The position numbers and the translations under genes are program-made. From NCBI GenBank assembly GCA_020848815.1, contig JADLHL010000073.1, positions 1-58,571 of the forward strand: a stretch of DNA of 58,571 nucleotides, read 5' to 3'. Each line of letters begins with the position of its first letter. The first letter of the stretch is position 1. Shown here in pieces: positions 12,101 through 20,690 of the stretch. Under the pieces are notes generated by a model that was not told the DNA's origin, searched no databases, and saw only the letters and a program-made list of their open reading frames with translations. This DNA is from Chitinophagaceae bacterium. GTDB taxonomy: Bacteria > Bacteroidota > Bacteroidia > Chitinophagales > Chitinophagaceae.

Positions 12101-12506
12101 TGCTGTTGCATTAGACATCAATGGACAGGCCATTGCCATATTGGTAAATGAGGTGGATATTAGTGCCGACGACATTCCAGGTTGGAGCGTGGCCAGCAAG
12201 GGTAGCCTCACCGTGGCGCTGGATATTACCCTGACCGATGAACTGAAACAAGAGGGAGATGCGAGGGAGTTGGTGAACCGGATTCAGAACATTCGCAAGG
12301 AGAGCAACTTTGAACTGACCGACCGGATTGACGTGCAATACGCTGGACCTGAAAATATTGTGGATTCTTTCGATAGGTTCAAATCCTATATTTGCGCCGA
12401 AATTTTGGCAGATTCGCTGAGTTATGTGCCCGCACTAACCGACGGCGTTTCAGTGGAAGTGAATGATTTTCAATTGACCCTGAAAGTTTCAAAAAAGGAG
12501 TTATAA
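9117..12506 (+). CDS. ileS: Isoleucyl-tRNA synthetase
   Basis: Class I aaRS motifs (YEGPPSANGMPGIHHVISR, NKMSKRLGNVVDP), 1129 aa. Confidence 0.97.
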   Translation: MSVRYQEFAGLNLPAIEQEILAKWAAEQAFEKSVQLREGAEPFVFYEGPPSANGMPGIHHVISRTIKDLVCRYKTMQGYQVHRKGGWDTHGLPVELGVEKELGITKEDIGKKITVAEYNQKCREAVLRFKDKWDDITRKMGYWVDLNDPYITFKNEYIESLWWLLKKMYDRGLLYQSVSIQPYSPAAGTGLSSHELNQPGTYKDVKDTSATVMFRAVQNDKSHFLHDAVHGAEVFFMAWTTTPWTLPSNLGLTVGPNIDYVLVKTFNPYTHLPVNVVLAKALVSKYLKAENENGDFAAYEAKIAAGEQVKEGAPWAIVSSFKGSQLEGCHYEQLLPYEANSLEEIKKITPDADPFKVLVGDFVTTEDGTGIVHTAPAFGADDYKVGKKHNIGILTMVDREGKFVDGLGEFSGRYVKNYKDEKDYVDVNVDISVKLKLENRAFKVEKYEHNYPHCWRTDKPILYYPLDAWFIRTTALKDRMVELNKTIRWKPESTGTGRFGNWLENMVDWNLSRSRYWGTPLPIWRTEDGSEELCIGSVADLKANLHPDSPIQDITDLHKPQVDDIILKSPSGKPMKRVADLIDVWFDSGAMPYAQWHFPFENKEIFAKNYPASFIAEGVDQTRGWFYTLHAIGSLVKEDIEAELKAAGLPTEQVDGRAYKTVVSNGLVLDKNGNKMSKRLGNVVDPFKTIETYGADATRWYLVTNASPWDNLKFDLAGIQEVQRKFFGTLYNTYQFFVLYANVDGFAFKEAYIPVADRPEIDRWILSSLNTLVKKVNEAMDDYEPTQAGRLMEVFLDEHLSNWYVRLCRRRFWKGDYSADKISAYQTLYECLETLVRLMAPISPFFSDAVFRQLNAVTGRFTAESIHHAAFPKATESAIDAALEERMQLAQDATSLVLSIRKKVNLKVRQPLQKVLIPVLNPDMKAQLEKVEDLLKAEVNVKEVDYLTETEGFINKKIKPNFALLGKKLGPNMKAVGAALTAFSQQQIADLERTGAVALDINGQAIAILVNEVDISADDIPGWSVASKGSLTVALDITLTDELKQEGDARELVNRIQNIRKESNFELTDRIDVQYAGPENIVDSFDRFKSYICAEILADSLSYVPALTDGVSVEVNDFQLTLKVSKKEL

Positions 12507-12508
12507 CG

Positions 12509-13465
12509 ATGGCTACCAACAACAAATCAACCAAAGCAGCGGCTCCGGCCAAAAAAGCTGCTCCGGCCAAAAAAGCCGCCCCGGCAAAGGCTGCTCCCGC
12601 TAAGAAAGCGGCTGCACCTGCTGCAAAACCTGCTGCTAAAAAAGCAGCTCCGGTAAAAGTGGCTGCCCCAGCAAAAGCTGCACCTAAAGCAGCCAAACCC
12701 GCACCAGCACCCGCCAAGCCAGCTCCTGCCAAAGCCGCAGCACCGGCCAAGGCCGTGCCTGCTAAAGCTGCTCCTGTCAAAGCCGCCGCCCCTGCAAAGG
12801 CTGTGCCTGTAAAAGCAGCACCTGCTCCTGCAAAAGCTGCCCCACCAGCCAAGCCTGTAGCTAAAAAAGCAGCTAAGAAAGCATCTGCAAGAAAACCAGA
12901 ACCGCTCCCTAAGCGGGATGAAGTGCCTGCCCGTTCGAATACCCCACACCCCCCGCAGAAAAAGCGGCCGGTGGTGGAAGAAAAAAAGATTGTAAAAATG
13001 CCACCCATTACCGCAAAAGGTAAAGTGGCCTACGACCCCGACTTTACCGTATCTGTACTGGATACGCCTAAAGAAGTGGCCGTTATTTCAACACCCACTA
13101 TGCGTTATAGCGACTCAGAATTAGCTGAATTTAAAGAACTCATTTTGCGTAAGCTGGAAGCAGCCCGCAAAGAACTGAACTACCTGCAAGGCCTCATTAC
13201 CCGCAAAGATGAAATGGGTGGCGACAACGACGACAGCCGCTACATGACCATGGAAGACGGTAGCCTGAGCATGGAACGGGAGCAGCTGAGCCAGATGGCC
13301 AGCCGCCAGATTCAGTTTATCGATCATCTGGAAAAGGCAATGATCCGGATTGAAAACAAAACTTACGGCATCTGCCGCGTCACCGGTAAGCTTATCGAAA
13401 AAGCCCGCCTTCGTGCAGTGCCCCATGCTACCCTGAGTATGGAAGCCAAACTGGGCAAACGCTAA
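12509..13465 (+). CDS. TraR/DksA-family protein with long Lys/Ala/Pro-rich N-terminal tail
   Basis: PAKKAAPAKK-type low-complexity N-terminus; C-terminal DksA-like region (ELILRKLEAARKELNYL...YGICRVTGKLIEKARLRAVPHATLSMEAK); starts 2 bp after ileS stop. Confidence 0.88.
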   Translation: MATNNKSTKAAAPAKKAAPAKKAAPAKAAPAKKAAAPAAKPAAKKAAPVKVAAPAKAAPKAAKPAPAPAKPAPAKAAAPAKAVPAKAAPVKAAAPAKAVPVKAAPAPAKAAPPAKPVAKKAAKKASARKPEPLPKRDEVPARSNTPHPPQKKRPVVEEKKIVKMPPITAKGKVAYDPDFTVSVLDTPKEVAVISTPTMRYSDSELAEFKELILRKLEAARKELNYLQGLITRKDEMGGDNDDSRYMTMEDGSLSMEREQLSQMASRQIQFIDHLEKAMIRIENKTYGICRVTGKLIEKARLRAVPHATLSMEAKLGKR

Positions 13466-13489
13466 TCATTTTCTGATTATCAGCTATAA

Positions 13490-13522
13490 AAAACCGACCT
13501 GCAGCCATGCGGGTCGGTTTTG
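13490..13522 (+). terminator. Rho-independent terminator after dksA-like gene
   Basis: aaaccgacc...ggtcggttt + T-rich. Confidence 0.7.
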
Positions 13523-13628
13523 TTTAGCCCCCTTGCCCCCGGAGGGGGAAATAAGATTGACTTTAGTACTTTTTGGAGATGTGAAACGTAGGTTCGTTCA
13601 CGGAAGCCTTTATTTTTCGAATTGTAAT

Positions 13629-13672
13629 CTTTCCGACTTTCTGACTTCCCGACCCCTGACTCCCGACTCCGG
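13629..13672 (-). repeat. Degenerate GTC(c/g)G-A-rich repeat just 3' of msbA-type gene
   Basis: minus strand reads ccggagtcgggagtcaggggtcgggaagtcagaaagtcggaaag right after the stop codon. Confidence 0.5.
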
Positions 13673-13673
13673 T

Positions 13674-15497
13674 CTACTTCACTTCCTGCATATCCACCAA
13701 CTTGCGGTAATATCCGTTGTGAGCCATCAGGCTATCGTGGGTGCCACGTTCTACAATGCGGCCTTTTTGCAACACTACTATTTCATCGGCATGCCGAATG
13801 GTACTAAGGCGATGCGCAATGACAATGGTAGTGCGGTCTTTCATTAAATGGTTGATAGCATCCTGCACCAGTTTTTCACTTTCCGTATCCAGCGAGGATG
13901 TGGCTTCGTCCAAAATGAGAATGGGGGGATTTTTGAGCACGGCCCGGGCGATGGTAAGCCGCTGGCGTTCGCCGCCGCTGAGCTTGCTGCCGCGGTCGCC
14001 GATGTTGCTGTTGTAGCCATCTTCTTTTGCCGAAATAAAGCGGTGGGCATTGGCCACTGTGGCTGCTGCTTCTATGGCTTCGGTGCTGGCGTTGGGGTCG
14101 CCAAGGCTGATGTTGGCGGCAATGGTATCATTAAATAAAATAGGTTCCTGCGTAACAATGCCCATTTGCCGGCGAACCGTTTCCAGTTGATATTCCCGGA
14201 TGTTTTTGCCGTCAATCAGCAGTTCGCCACTTGTTACATCATGAAAGCGGGGTACCAAATCGGCCAGGGTACTTTTGCCGGCACCGCTACTGCCCACCAG
14301 TGCTACCGTGCTGCCTTTGGCTATGCGTAGGTTAATGTCTTGCAGAATGGTCACGTCATCATAACTAAACGATACGTTTCTGAATTCGATGGCGTTTTCA
14401 AACTGTTGTAACGGTATTGCATTGGGATCATCGTTAATCACTGTTGGGGCTTTCAACACTTCTTCTATCCGCTGTATGGCTGCCGAGCCTTTTTGCATAT
14501 TGTAAAAAGAAGTGCTGAGTGCTTTGGCAGGATTAATTAACCCATAAAACAATCCGAGGTAAGTAATGAATTCGCCACCGGTAAGGCCGGTGTGGTTGGT
14601 ATCGCTGAGTACCAGCATACCACCGTACAGCAAAATGCAGCAAAACACAAAAATGCCCAGCGTTTCACTTACCGGCGATGCCAGGTCTCGCCGAAAACCA
14701 ATCTTGTTTTTGGTGTGCAGCAAATCATCATTTACCTGAAAAAAGCGCATCCGCAGCAGGTTTTCGGCAGTAAATGCTTTTATCACCCGAAGACCGGTTA
14801 ATGTTTCGTCGAGGATGGCTACCGATTCGCCCTGCTTGATGGCAGCTGCCTGGCTTTGTTTTTTTAAACTGCGGCTGATGCGGCCTATAACAAAACCAAC
14901 TGTGGGCAGCATGATAAACAAGAATAACGTGAGCTGCGGGCTGAGCACCAGCAGCACGGCCAGATGGGCAATAATCATGATGGGGTCACGAAACCAACCT
15001 TCCAGCGTGCCCACCACGCTGCTCTCCACTTCTGCCACATCGTTCGACATGCGGCTCATCAGATCGCCCTTGCGCTGTTCGGTAAAATACCCAATGGGCA
15101 GCTCCAGAATTTTTTCGTACAGCTGAGCCCGAAGCGTAGATACCACCAGGTTTTTAAGCGGATTGAGGATATAGATGGCGAGGTATAGAAAAACATTTTT
15201 CAGTAAGATGGCACTGAGCATGAGGATGCAAATGAGCAGCAGCAAATCGAAATGGCTGTGTGTGGCGGCATATTCATTCATCCAGTTGCTCACCAGCTGC
15301 GAAACATCCAGTTTGCTACCAGCGGCTGCGGTTTCCAGTGTGGCAGATTTGCCTTCAAAAATGAGTTGCAAAAACGGCATGAGCATGCCAATAGACGCAA
15401 TGGAAAAAACGGTGCTCAGCAATATAAAAACCACGTAAGCCAGCATTTTACTGCGGTGCGGCTTCAGCAGCGAAAAGACCCTTGCATATTTGTTCAT
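13674..15497 (-). CDS. ABC transporter, permease + ATPase (MsbA/lipid exporter type)
   Basis: Walker A GSSGAGKST, LSGGERQR, ILDEATSSLDTESE; N-terminal 6-TM domain; likely start MNKYARVF. Confidence 0.93.
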   Translation of the reverse strand: MNKYARVFSLLKPHRSKMLAYVVFILLSTVFSIASIGMLMPFLQLIFEGKSATLETAAAGSKLDVSQLVSNWMNEYAATHSHFDLLLLICILMLSAILLKNVFLYLAIYILNPLKNLVVSTLRAQLYEKILELPIGYFTEQRKGDLMSRMSNDVAEVESSVVGTLEGWFRDPIMIIAHLAVLLVLSPQLTLFLFIMLPTVGFVIGRISRSLKKQSQAAAIKQGESVAILDETLTGLRVIKAFTAENLLRMRFFQVNDDLLHTKNKIGFRRDLASPVSETLGIFVFCCILLYGGMLVLSDTNHTGLTGGEFITYLGLFYGLINPAKALSTSFYNMQKGSAAIQRIEEVLKAPTVINDDPNAIPLQQFENAIEFRNVSFSYDDVTILQDINLRIAKGSTVALVGSSGAGKSTLADLVPRFHDVTSGELLIDGKNIREYQLETVRRQMGIVTQEPILFNDTIAANISLGDPNASTEAIEAAATVANAHRFISAKEDGYNSNIGDRGSKLSGGERQRLTIARAVLKNPPILILDEATSSLDTESEKLVQDAINHLMKDRTTIVIAHRLSTIRHADEIVVLQKGRIVERGTHDSLMAHNGYYRKLVDMQEVK

Positions 15498-15593
15498 GTA
15501 AACGAATAAAAGTAAAGGCTGCAAAAGTAACTACTTTTACAGCGGCAGTACTTGTAGCACTGCCTTCACTCTTGTTATAATTGAGCAAAGGAT

Positions 15594-15986
15594 ATGGAAG
15601 AAACTAAACGTCAGAAGCAGGTAGCCGCATTACTCAATGAGGAACTCAGCGATATATTCAGAAGACTGGGATTGAACGTCATTCACAACGGCATGATTTC
15701 TATTGCAGCAGTAAAAGTGACGCCCGACCTGCTGGAAGCACGGATTTACCTCAGCTTTTTTCAGATAGAAGATCAGGCCTCCATGCTGCAAAAAATAAAA
15801 GACCGCAACTGGGAAATAAAGCGGGAACTGGCCGGCAGAGTGGGCAAGCAATTGCGCCGCATGCCCGAGCTTCAGTATTTTATCGACGACACGCTGGACT
15901 ACGTATTTAAAATGGAAAAACTGTTTGGCGAAATTCAACAACCGCCAACACCTCCGGCCGGCACCGATGATTCTTCTGCATCTTAA
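15594..15986 (+). CDS. rbfA: Ribosome-binding factor A
   Basis: RQKQVAALLNEELSDIFRR...GKQLRRMPELQYFIDDTLDYVFKMEKL. Confidence 0.93.
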   Translation: MEETKRQKQVAALLNEELSDIFRRLGLNVIHNGMISIAAVKVTPDLLEARIYLSFFQIEDQASMLQKIKDRNWEIKRELAGRVGKQLRRMPELQYFIDDTLDYVFKMEKLFGEIQQPPTPPAGTDDSSAS

Positions 15987-16011
15987 TTACATCAGCACAA
16001 TCTGGTAGCCA

Positions 16012-17229
16012 TTGACTACACTTTTTGCCTGGCGGTATTTTAAAAGCAAAAAAACGACCAATGCCATCAACCTGATAAGCTATATCAGTATGGTGGCGGT
16101 GGCAGTGGTTACGGCCGCATTGGTAGTAGTGCTGAGTGTTTTCAACGGGTTTGAGCAACTGGTACAAAACCTGTACGCCGATTTTTATACCGATATAAAA
16201 ATTACTGCCACCAACGGCAAATGGCTTACTACTTCACCGGCTATGCTGCAGCAAATAACAGGTACCAAAGGCGTGGCTGCTGTAGAACCTGTGATACAAG
16301 AACGGGCCATGCTGATGCAGGGCGAAGACAAATCTATTGTATGGCTGAAAGGTGTGGAGCCGGGCTATGCCAATGTAAGCGGTGTACCAAGGCATTTGCT
16401 TCGTGGGCAGTTTGCGCTGGGCAATGAAGAAACACCTGCTTTGGTTATGGGCAGTGGGGTAGAAAACGGACTGCAGGTAATAGCCGGTCAGAATATTGCC
16501 CCTGTAACTGTATACCTGCCCAACCGGCAAGCAACGCTCGATGCAGACCCCCTTACTGCATTGCACACTGCCAATACATTTACAGCAGGTACATTTTCTA
16601 TACAGCAAGAATTCGATAATCAGTACGCTTTCACGAATGCTGCATTTATGCGATACATGCTCGACCTGCCCCCCAACGAAGTAACGGCACTTGAGATAGC
16701 AGCTACACCTGGTACAGATATTGAACAGCTAAGTGATCAACTACAAGAGCAGTTAGGCAAATCGGTTGCAGTACAAACGAGGTATCAGCAAAATCAGGCA
16801 TTGTTTGCCGCCATGAAAATTGAGAAAATCATCATAATGGCCGTGGCATTTCTCATATTGCTGATAGCTGCTTTCAATATCATCAGCAGCCTTACCATGA
16901 TGGTGCTGGAAAAAGAAAAAGACATAGCTGTGCTACAAGCCATGGGAGCAACCAGCACATCGGTAGCGGGTATCTTTTTAAAATTGGGTGCAATGCTGGC
17001 AGGAGTGGGCGGCTTCATTGGTGGATTGTTGGGAGTGCTTATTTGCATTGGCCAGCAGCAGTTTCATTGGGTAAAACTGGGTGGCCAAAGCTTTATTATA
17101 GATTACTATCCGGTGGAAATGCGGGCTACGGATTTCCTGTTGGTTGGCGTGATCATTTTCACCATTGCCATCATTGCAGGTTTTGCTCCGTCTCGCAGGG
17201 CACTGCGCATACAGCAATCGCTACGCTGA
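16012..17229 (+). CDS. LolC/E (FtsX-type) ABC transporter permease
   Basis: FAWRYFKSKKTTNAINLISYISMVAVAVVTAALVVVLSVFNGFE; 4-TM MacB-PCD/FtsX layout; apparent TTG start. Confidence 0.88.
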   Translation: MTTLFAWRYFKSKKTTNAINLISYISMVAVAVVTAALVVVLSVFNGFEQLVQNLYADFYTDIKITATNGKWLTTSPAMLQQITGTKGVAAVEPVIQERAMLMQGEDKSIVWLKGVEPGYANVSGVPRHLLRGQFALGNEETPALVMGSGVENGLQVIAGQNIAPVTVYLPNRQATLDADPLTALHTANTFTAGTFSIQQEFDNQYAFTNAAFMRYMLDLPPNEVTALEIAATPGTDIEQLSDQLQEQLGKSVAVQTRYQQNQALFAAMKIEKIIIMAVAFLILLIAAFNIISSLTMMVLEKEKDIAVLQAMGATSTSVAGIFLKLGAMLAGVGGFIGGLLGVLICIGQQQFHWVKLGGQSFIIDYYPVEMRATDFLLVGVIIFTIAIIAGFAPSRRALRIQQSLR

Positions 17230-17690
17230 TGGAATATCTCATCAAAGACCAATGGATTGAATTGAAATATGTACCCGGTAAAGGTGCATGGACATATCAT
17301 TTGCAAATACCGGGCACCCGGCACTTGGTGGGTCGTTGGGGTTCACTCAAGGTTTCCGGCACTGTTGATAGAGTGGCAATTCAAGCAAAAAATCTGTTCA
17401 CCATCGGCGGGCAAGACAAGCTACTCTCTATCAACGCTGCCATTCGTAAAGCCCTGGGCAAGAATGGCGGAGAGCTGGTAAAAGTGACTTTGTATCTGGT
17501 GGCGCCGTATGAAAAACTGACCGCAAACGATGTGCTCGACACCTTTCGAAATGAAGAGGTTTTTACAGTATTTTCAGTGCTGTCGCAGCAAGAGCAATCC
17601 ATGATAATGGAAAATATTCTCTCCCAAAAAACAGAAGTGCTTCAATTTAAAAAGTTGGAATATTACCTGAAGCAACTGGCAAAGCGATGA
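17229..17690 (+). CDS. DUF1905 domain protein (YdeI/OmpD-associated-like C-terminus)
   Basis: GAWTYHLQIPG...GRWGSLKVSGTVDRVAIQ...GQDKLLSINAAIRKALGKNGGELVKVTL; ATGA overlap with upstream gene. Confidence 0.72.
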   Translation: MEYLIKDQWIELKYVPGKGAWTYHLQIPGTRHLVGRWGSLKVSGTVDRVAIQAKNLFTIGGQDKLLSINAAIRKALGKNGGELVKVTLYLVAPYEKLTANDVLDTFRNEEVFTVFSVLSQQEQSMIMENILSQKTEVLQFKKLEYYLKQLAKR

Positions 17691-17731
17691 CCGCTTATTT
17701 GAACCTTATTTGCGTTTATGCGAATAAAAAA

Positions 17732-17762
17732 ACGGCTTGCAACCATTAGCTGCAAGCCGCTG
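17732..17762. terminator. Bidirectional terminator between convergent genes
   Basis: acggcttgca...tgcaagccgc flanked by A- and T-rich tracts. Confidence 0.65.
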
Positions 17763-17788
17763 TATTTTCTTTTACAAAAGAAGACGGA

Positions 17789-18631
17789 TTAGTAGTCGCC
17801 GAGTGTTTCGGGCAGTTGGGCCAGTGCCGCTTCCAGCTGTGCGTCGCTGGGGGCAATGCCGTGCCATTCGTGGCTGCCTTCCATAAAATCTACGCCTTTG
17901 CCCATTGCGGTTTTCATGAGTATACATACTGGTTTTCCGTTGCCGGTTCGGGCTTTTGCCTGCTCCAGACCTGCCAGCATTTGGTCCATATCGTTGCCGT
18001 TTTCTACCACCAGTACATCCCAGCCAAACTCAGCAAACTTTGTTTCGAGGTTGCCCAGGCTCATTACTTTATCTGTAGGGCCATCAATCTGTTGGCCGTT
18101 CCAGTCGATGGTAGAAATGAGGTTGTCTACTTTGTTGTGGGCCGCAAACATGATGGCTTCCCACACCTGGCCTTCCTGCAATTCGCCATCGCCATGCAGG
18201 CTGTACACCAGATGGCTATCATTTTGCAGTTTTTTGGCCAGTGCAGCACCAATGGCTACACTCATACCCTGGCCCAAAGAGCCGCTGGCAATACGGATGC
18301 CTGGCAAATGTTCGTGGGTGGTGGGGTGGCCTTGCAAGCGGGTGTTGAGCTTGCGAAAAGTAGCCAGCTCAGCTACATCAAAATAGCCGCTACGGGCCAG
18401 AGCGGAATAGTACACTGGAGAAATATGACCGTTACTCAAAAAGAAAAGGTCCTGGTTGTGGCCATTCATATCAAAAGGCTGAGGCTGATGGCGCAGCACT
18501 TTGAAGAACAGTGCAGTAAAATAATCGGTACAACCGAGTGAACCGCCAGGGTGGCCGCTTTGTACGGCATGTACCATTCGTACAATATCCCTTCTTATTT
18601 GGCTGGCTATTTGAGGCAGTGTAGCTGTCAT
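17789..18631 (-). CDS. Transketolase, N-terminal (TPP-binding) subunit
   Basis: GHPGGSLGCTDYFTALFF, HGDGELQEGQVWEAIMFAAHNKVDNLISTIDWNGQQIDG; 280 aa, no C-terminal half. Confidence 0.93.
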   Translation of the reverse strand: MTATLPQIASQIRRDIVRMVHAVQSGHPGGSLGCTDYFTALFFKVLRHQPQPFDMNGHNQDLFFLSNGHISPVYYSALARSGYFDVAELATFRKLNTRLQGHPTTHEHLPGIRIASGSLGQGMSVAIGAALAKKLQNDSHLVYSLHGDGELQEGQVWEAIMFAAHNKVDNLISTIDWNGQQIDGPTDKVMSLGNLETKFAEFGWDVLVVENGNDMDQMLAGLEQAKARTGNGKPVCILMKTAMGKGVDFMEGSHEWHGIAPSDAQLEAALAQLPETLGDY

Positions 18632-18860
18632 GCTGAAATTGAATTTGCGGGCAAAGCTAAAGTTTTGGGCAAATGAGGAAACAGATTTTTCAAACCGGCC
18701 ACAGATGTTTCAAAATATCAACTGAATACGGGATTTTATATAAATACATGCCCCGAAAGATGGAAAACCCAACCTGCTACACTTACTTTGTTAAAATACG
18801 TTTGCAGTAGTAAGCGTAGTATTCTGAAACAACCTGCACACTCCGCGAAAATTTTTGAGT

Positions 18861-19976
18861 ATGATTGAAATGCTTATGAGCCTGGCGCTGGCATTTGGCA
18901 TTAGCTTCTACGCACTACCGGCCATTATTAACATCACCATTGAAAAAGGGCTTTTCGATTTTCCGGACGATCGTAAGCATCATCATAAACCAATTCCTTC
19001 GTTGGGCGGGCTGGCCATTTATGCCGGCTTTATTATGGCATTTCTCATTACGGTTTCTTTTGCCGGCACCCGTTTTGTTTTTCAATATTTTTTGGCCGCT
19101 ACGCTGGTTATCTTTTTCATTGGGCTAAAAGATGACCTGCTTAATCTGGTTCCTTTCAAAAAATTTTTGGGCCAGGTACTGGCAGCGTCTTTACTTGTGT
19201 TTAAAGGCGGGCTGGTTATTTCCAATTTGGGCGGCGTATTTGGCATACATGAGCTACAGCCATTAGTGGCCGAAGTGCTTACTGTTTTTACACTGGTAGT
19301 AATTATAAACGCTTACAACCTGATAGATGGTGTGGACGGACTGGCCGGCACATTGTCCCTTATTTCTTCCGGTTTGTTTGCTGCCTTTTTTGCCATTAAT
19401 GGCGATTATGCATATGCCTGCATGGCCACTGCTCTTATCGGCGCCACCTTGGCTTTTTTAATTTTCAATTATGCGCCGGCCCGCATTTTTATGGGCGATA
19501 CAGGCTCTCTTTTATTGGGATTGGTAAATGGCGCCATGGTTATTCATTTTATTCAAACGGCCGGTAGTGCACCAGTGTTGGCGGTAGAGTCTGCCGGGGC
19601 GGTGGGCTTTGCCATCATGTTTGTGCCTTTGTTCGATACGTTGCGGGTTTTTTCGTACAGAATCGTTCGGGGTATTTCTCCTTTTACCCCCGATAGAAAT
19701 CATGTGCACCACATTCTGCTCCGCTTTGGCTGGTCGCATACGCAGGTTACCATAGCACTGTCAATAGCCGCTGTGTTGTTTGCAGGTTTGGGTTGGGGGC
19801 TGCAATCTTTTGGCAATAGCACCGTGCTCATGTCTATCATTTCTGTAGGTTTTTTAATGATTGGCACTGCTTTGTGGAGTTACAAAATGTATAGGCGCCG
19901 CATGCTGGCCGATAAAAGCCCCCGTATACACACAGCGCCTGTTATTCCGGTAAAAGCCAAAAAGGCCGCCAATTAA
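18861..19976 (+). CDS. Undecaprenyl-phosphate GlcNAc-1-phosphate transferase-like (MraY/WecA family)
   Basis: DDRKHHHKPIPSLGGLAI, NAYNLIDGVDGLAG, ARIFMGDTGSLLLG, DRNHVHHILLRFG. Confidence 0.92.
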   Translation: MIEMLMSLALAFGISFYALPAIINITIEKGLFDFPDDRKHHHKPIPSLGGLAIYAGFIMAFLITVSFAGTRFVFQYFLAATLVIFFIGLKDDLLNLVPFKKFLGQVLAASLLVFKGGLVISNLGGVFGIHELQPLVAEVLTVFTLVVIINAYNLIDGVDGLAGTLSLISSGLFAAFFAINGDYAYACMATALIGATLAFLIFNYAPARIFMGDTGSLLLGLVNGAMVIHFIQTAGSAPVLAVESAGAVGFAIMFVPLFDTLRVFSYRIVRGISPFTPDRNHVHHILLRFGWSHTQVTIALSIAAVLFAGLGWGLQSFGNSTVLMSIISVGFLMIGTALWSYKMYRRRMLADKSPRIHTAPVIPVKAKKAAN

Positions 19977-20064
19977 TTCTTCCCCATTTTTTGCTTTGCA
20001 GGCAAGTATCTGTTCGTTGAACCATCGTTTTCTTTAGGTTTGCCAGCCTTAAAATGCATACAGT

Positions 20065-20628
20065 ATGTCGGTTGAAGTAGAACTCCTGATGAAGGATACA
20101 GAAGAGCTGATGCGCAAGTCCATCAGCCACCTCGAATCAGAATTGGCCAAGGTAAGAGCTGGTAAAGCAAACCCGCAAATGCTCGATGGCATTCATGTGG
20201 ATTATTACGGCAACCCCACGCTGATAGCTCAGGTGGCCAATATTTCTGTGGTAGATGCCCGTACGCTAACCATTCAGCCTTGGGAAAAAAATATGCTGCA
20301 GCCTATTGAGCGGTCTATTTTGCAAGCCAATATTGGTATTACTCCGCAAAACGATGGCAATATCATCCGCATATTTTTGCCACCTATGACGGAAGAACGC
20401 CGGAAAGAATTGGTGAAAAGATCGAACAACGAAGGCGAACATGCCAAGGTAGCGGTGCGCAATATTCGCCGCGATGCTATTGAAAAAGTAAAGAAGGCAC
20501 AAAAAGATGGCCTGAGCGAAGATGCTGCCAAAGACACCGAAGCCGACATTCAGGAAATGACCGACCGGTTTATTGCCTTGGTTGAAAAGCACCTGGCAGC
20601 CAAAGAAAAAGAAATCATGCACGTATAA
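20065..20628 (+). CDS. frr: Ribosome-recycling factor
   Basis: LESELAKVRAGKANPQMLDGIHVDYYGNPTLIAQVANISVVDARTLTIQPW; full length. Confidence 0.96.
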   Translation: MSVEVELLMKDTEELMRKSISHLESELAKVRAGKANPQMLDGIHVDYYGNPTLIAQVANISVVDARTLTIQPWEKNMLQPIERSILQANIGITPQNDGNIIRIFLPPMTEERRKELVKRSNNEGEHAKVAVRNIRRDAIEKVKKAQKDGLSEDAAKDTEADIQEMTDRFIALVEKHLAAKEKEIMHV

Positions 20629-20652
20629 TTAAGTCGGCAAAGCTGACTATAC

Positions 20653-20690
20653 AATGTGCTGTTGGTAATAAACCAGCAGCACATTTTTTA
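20653..20690. terminator. Terminator between frr and DMT transporter
   Basis: gtgctgttgg...ccagcagcac + T6. Confidence 0.65.

Noticed and set aside
12379-13008. 209-aa Gly/Ala-rich ORF antisense to the dksA-like gene
   Set aside because: Direct complement of the Lys/Ala/Pro repeat; low complexity only.
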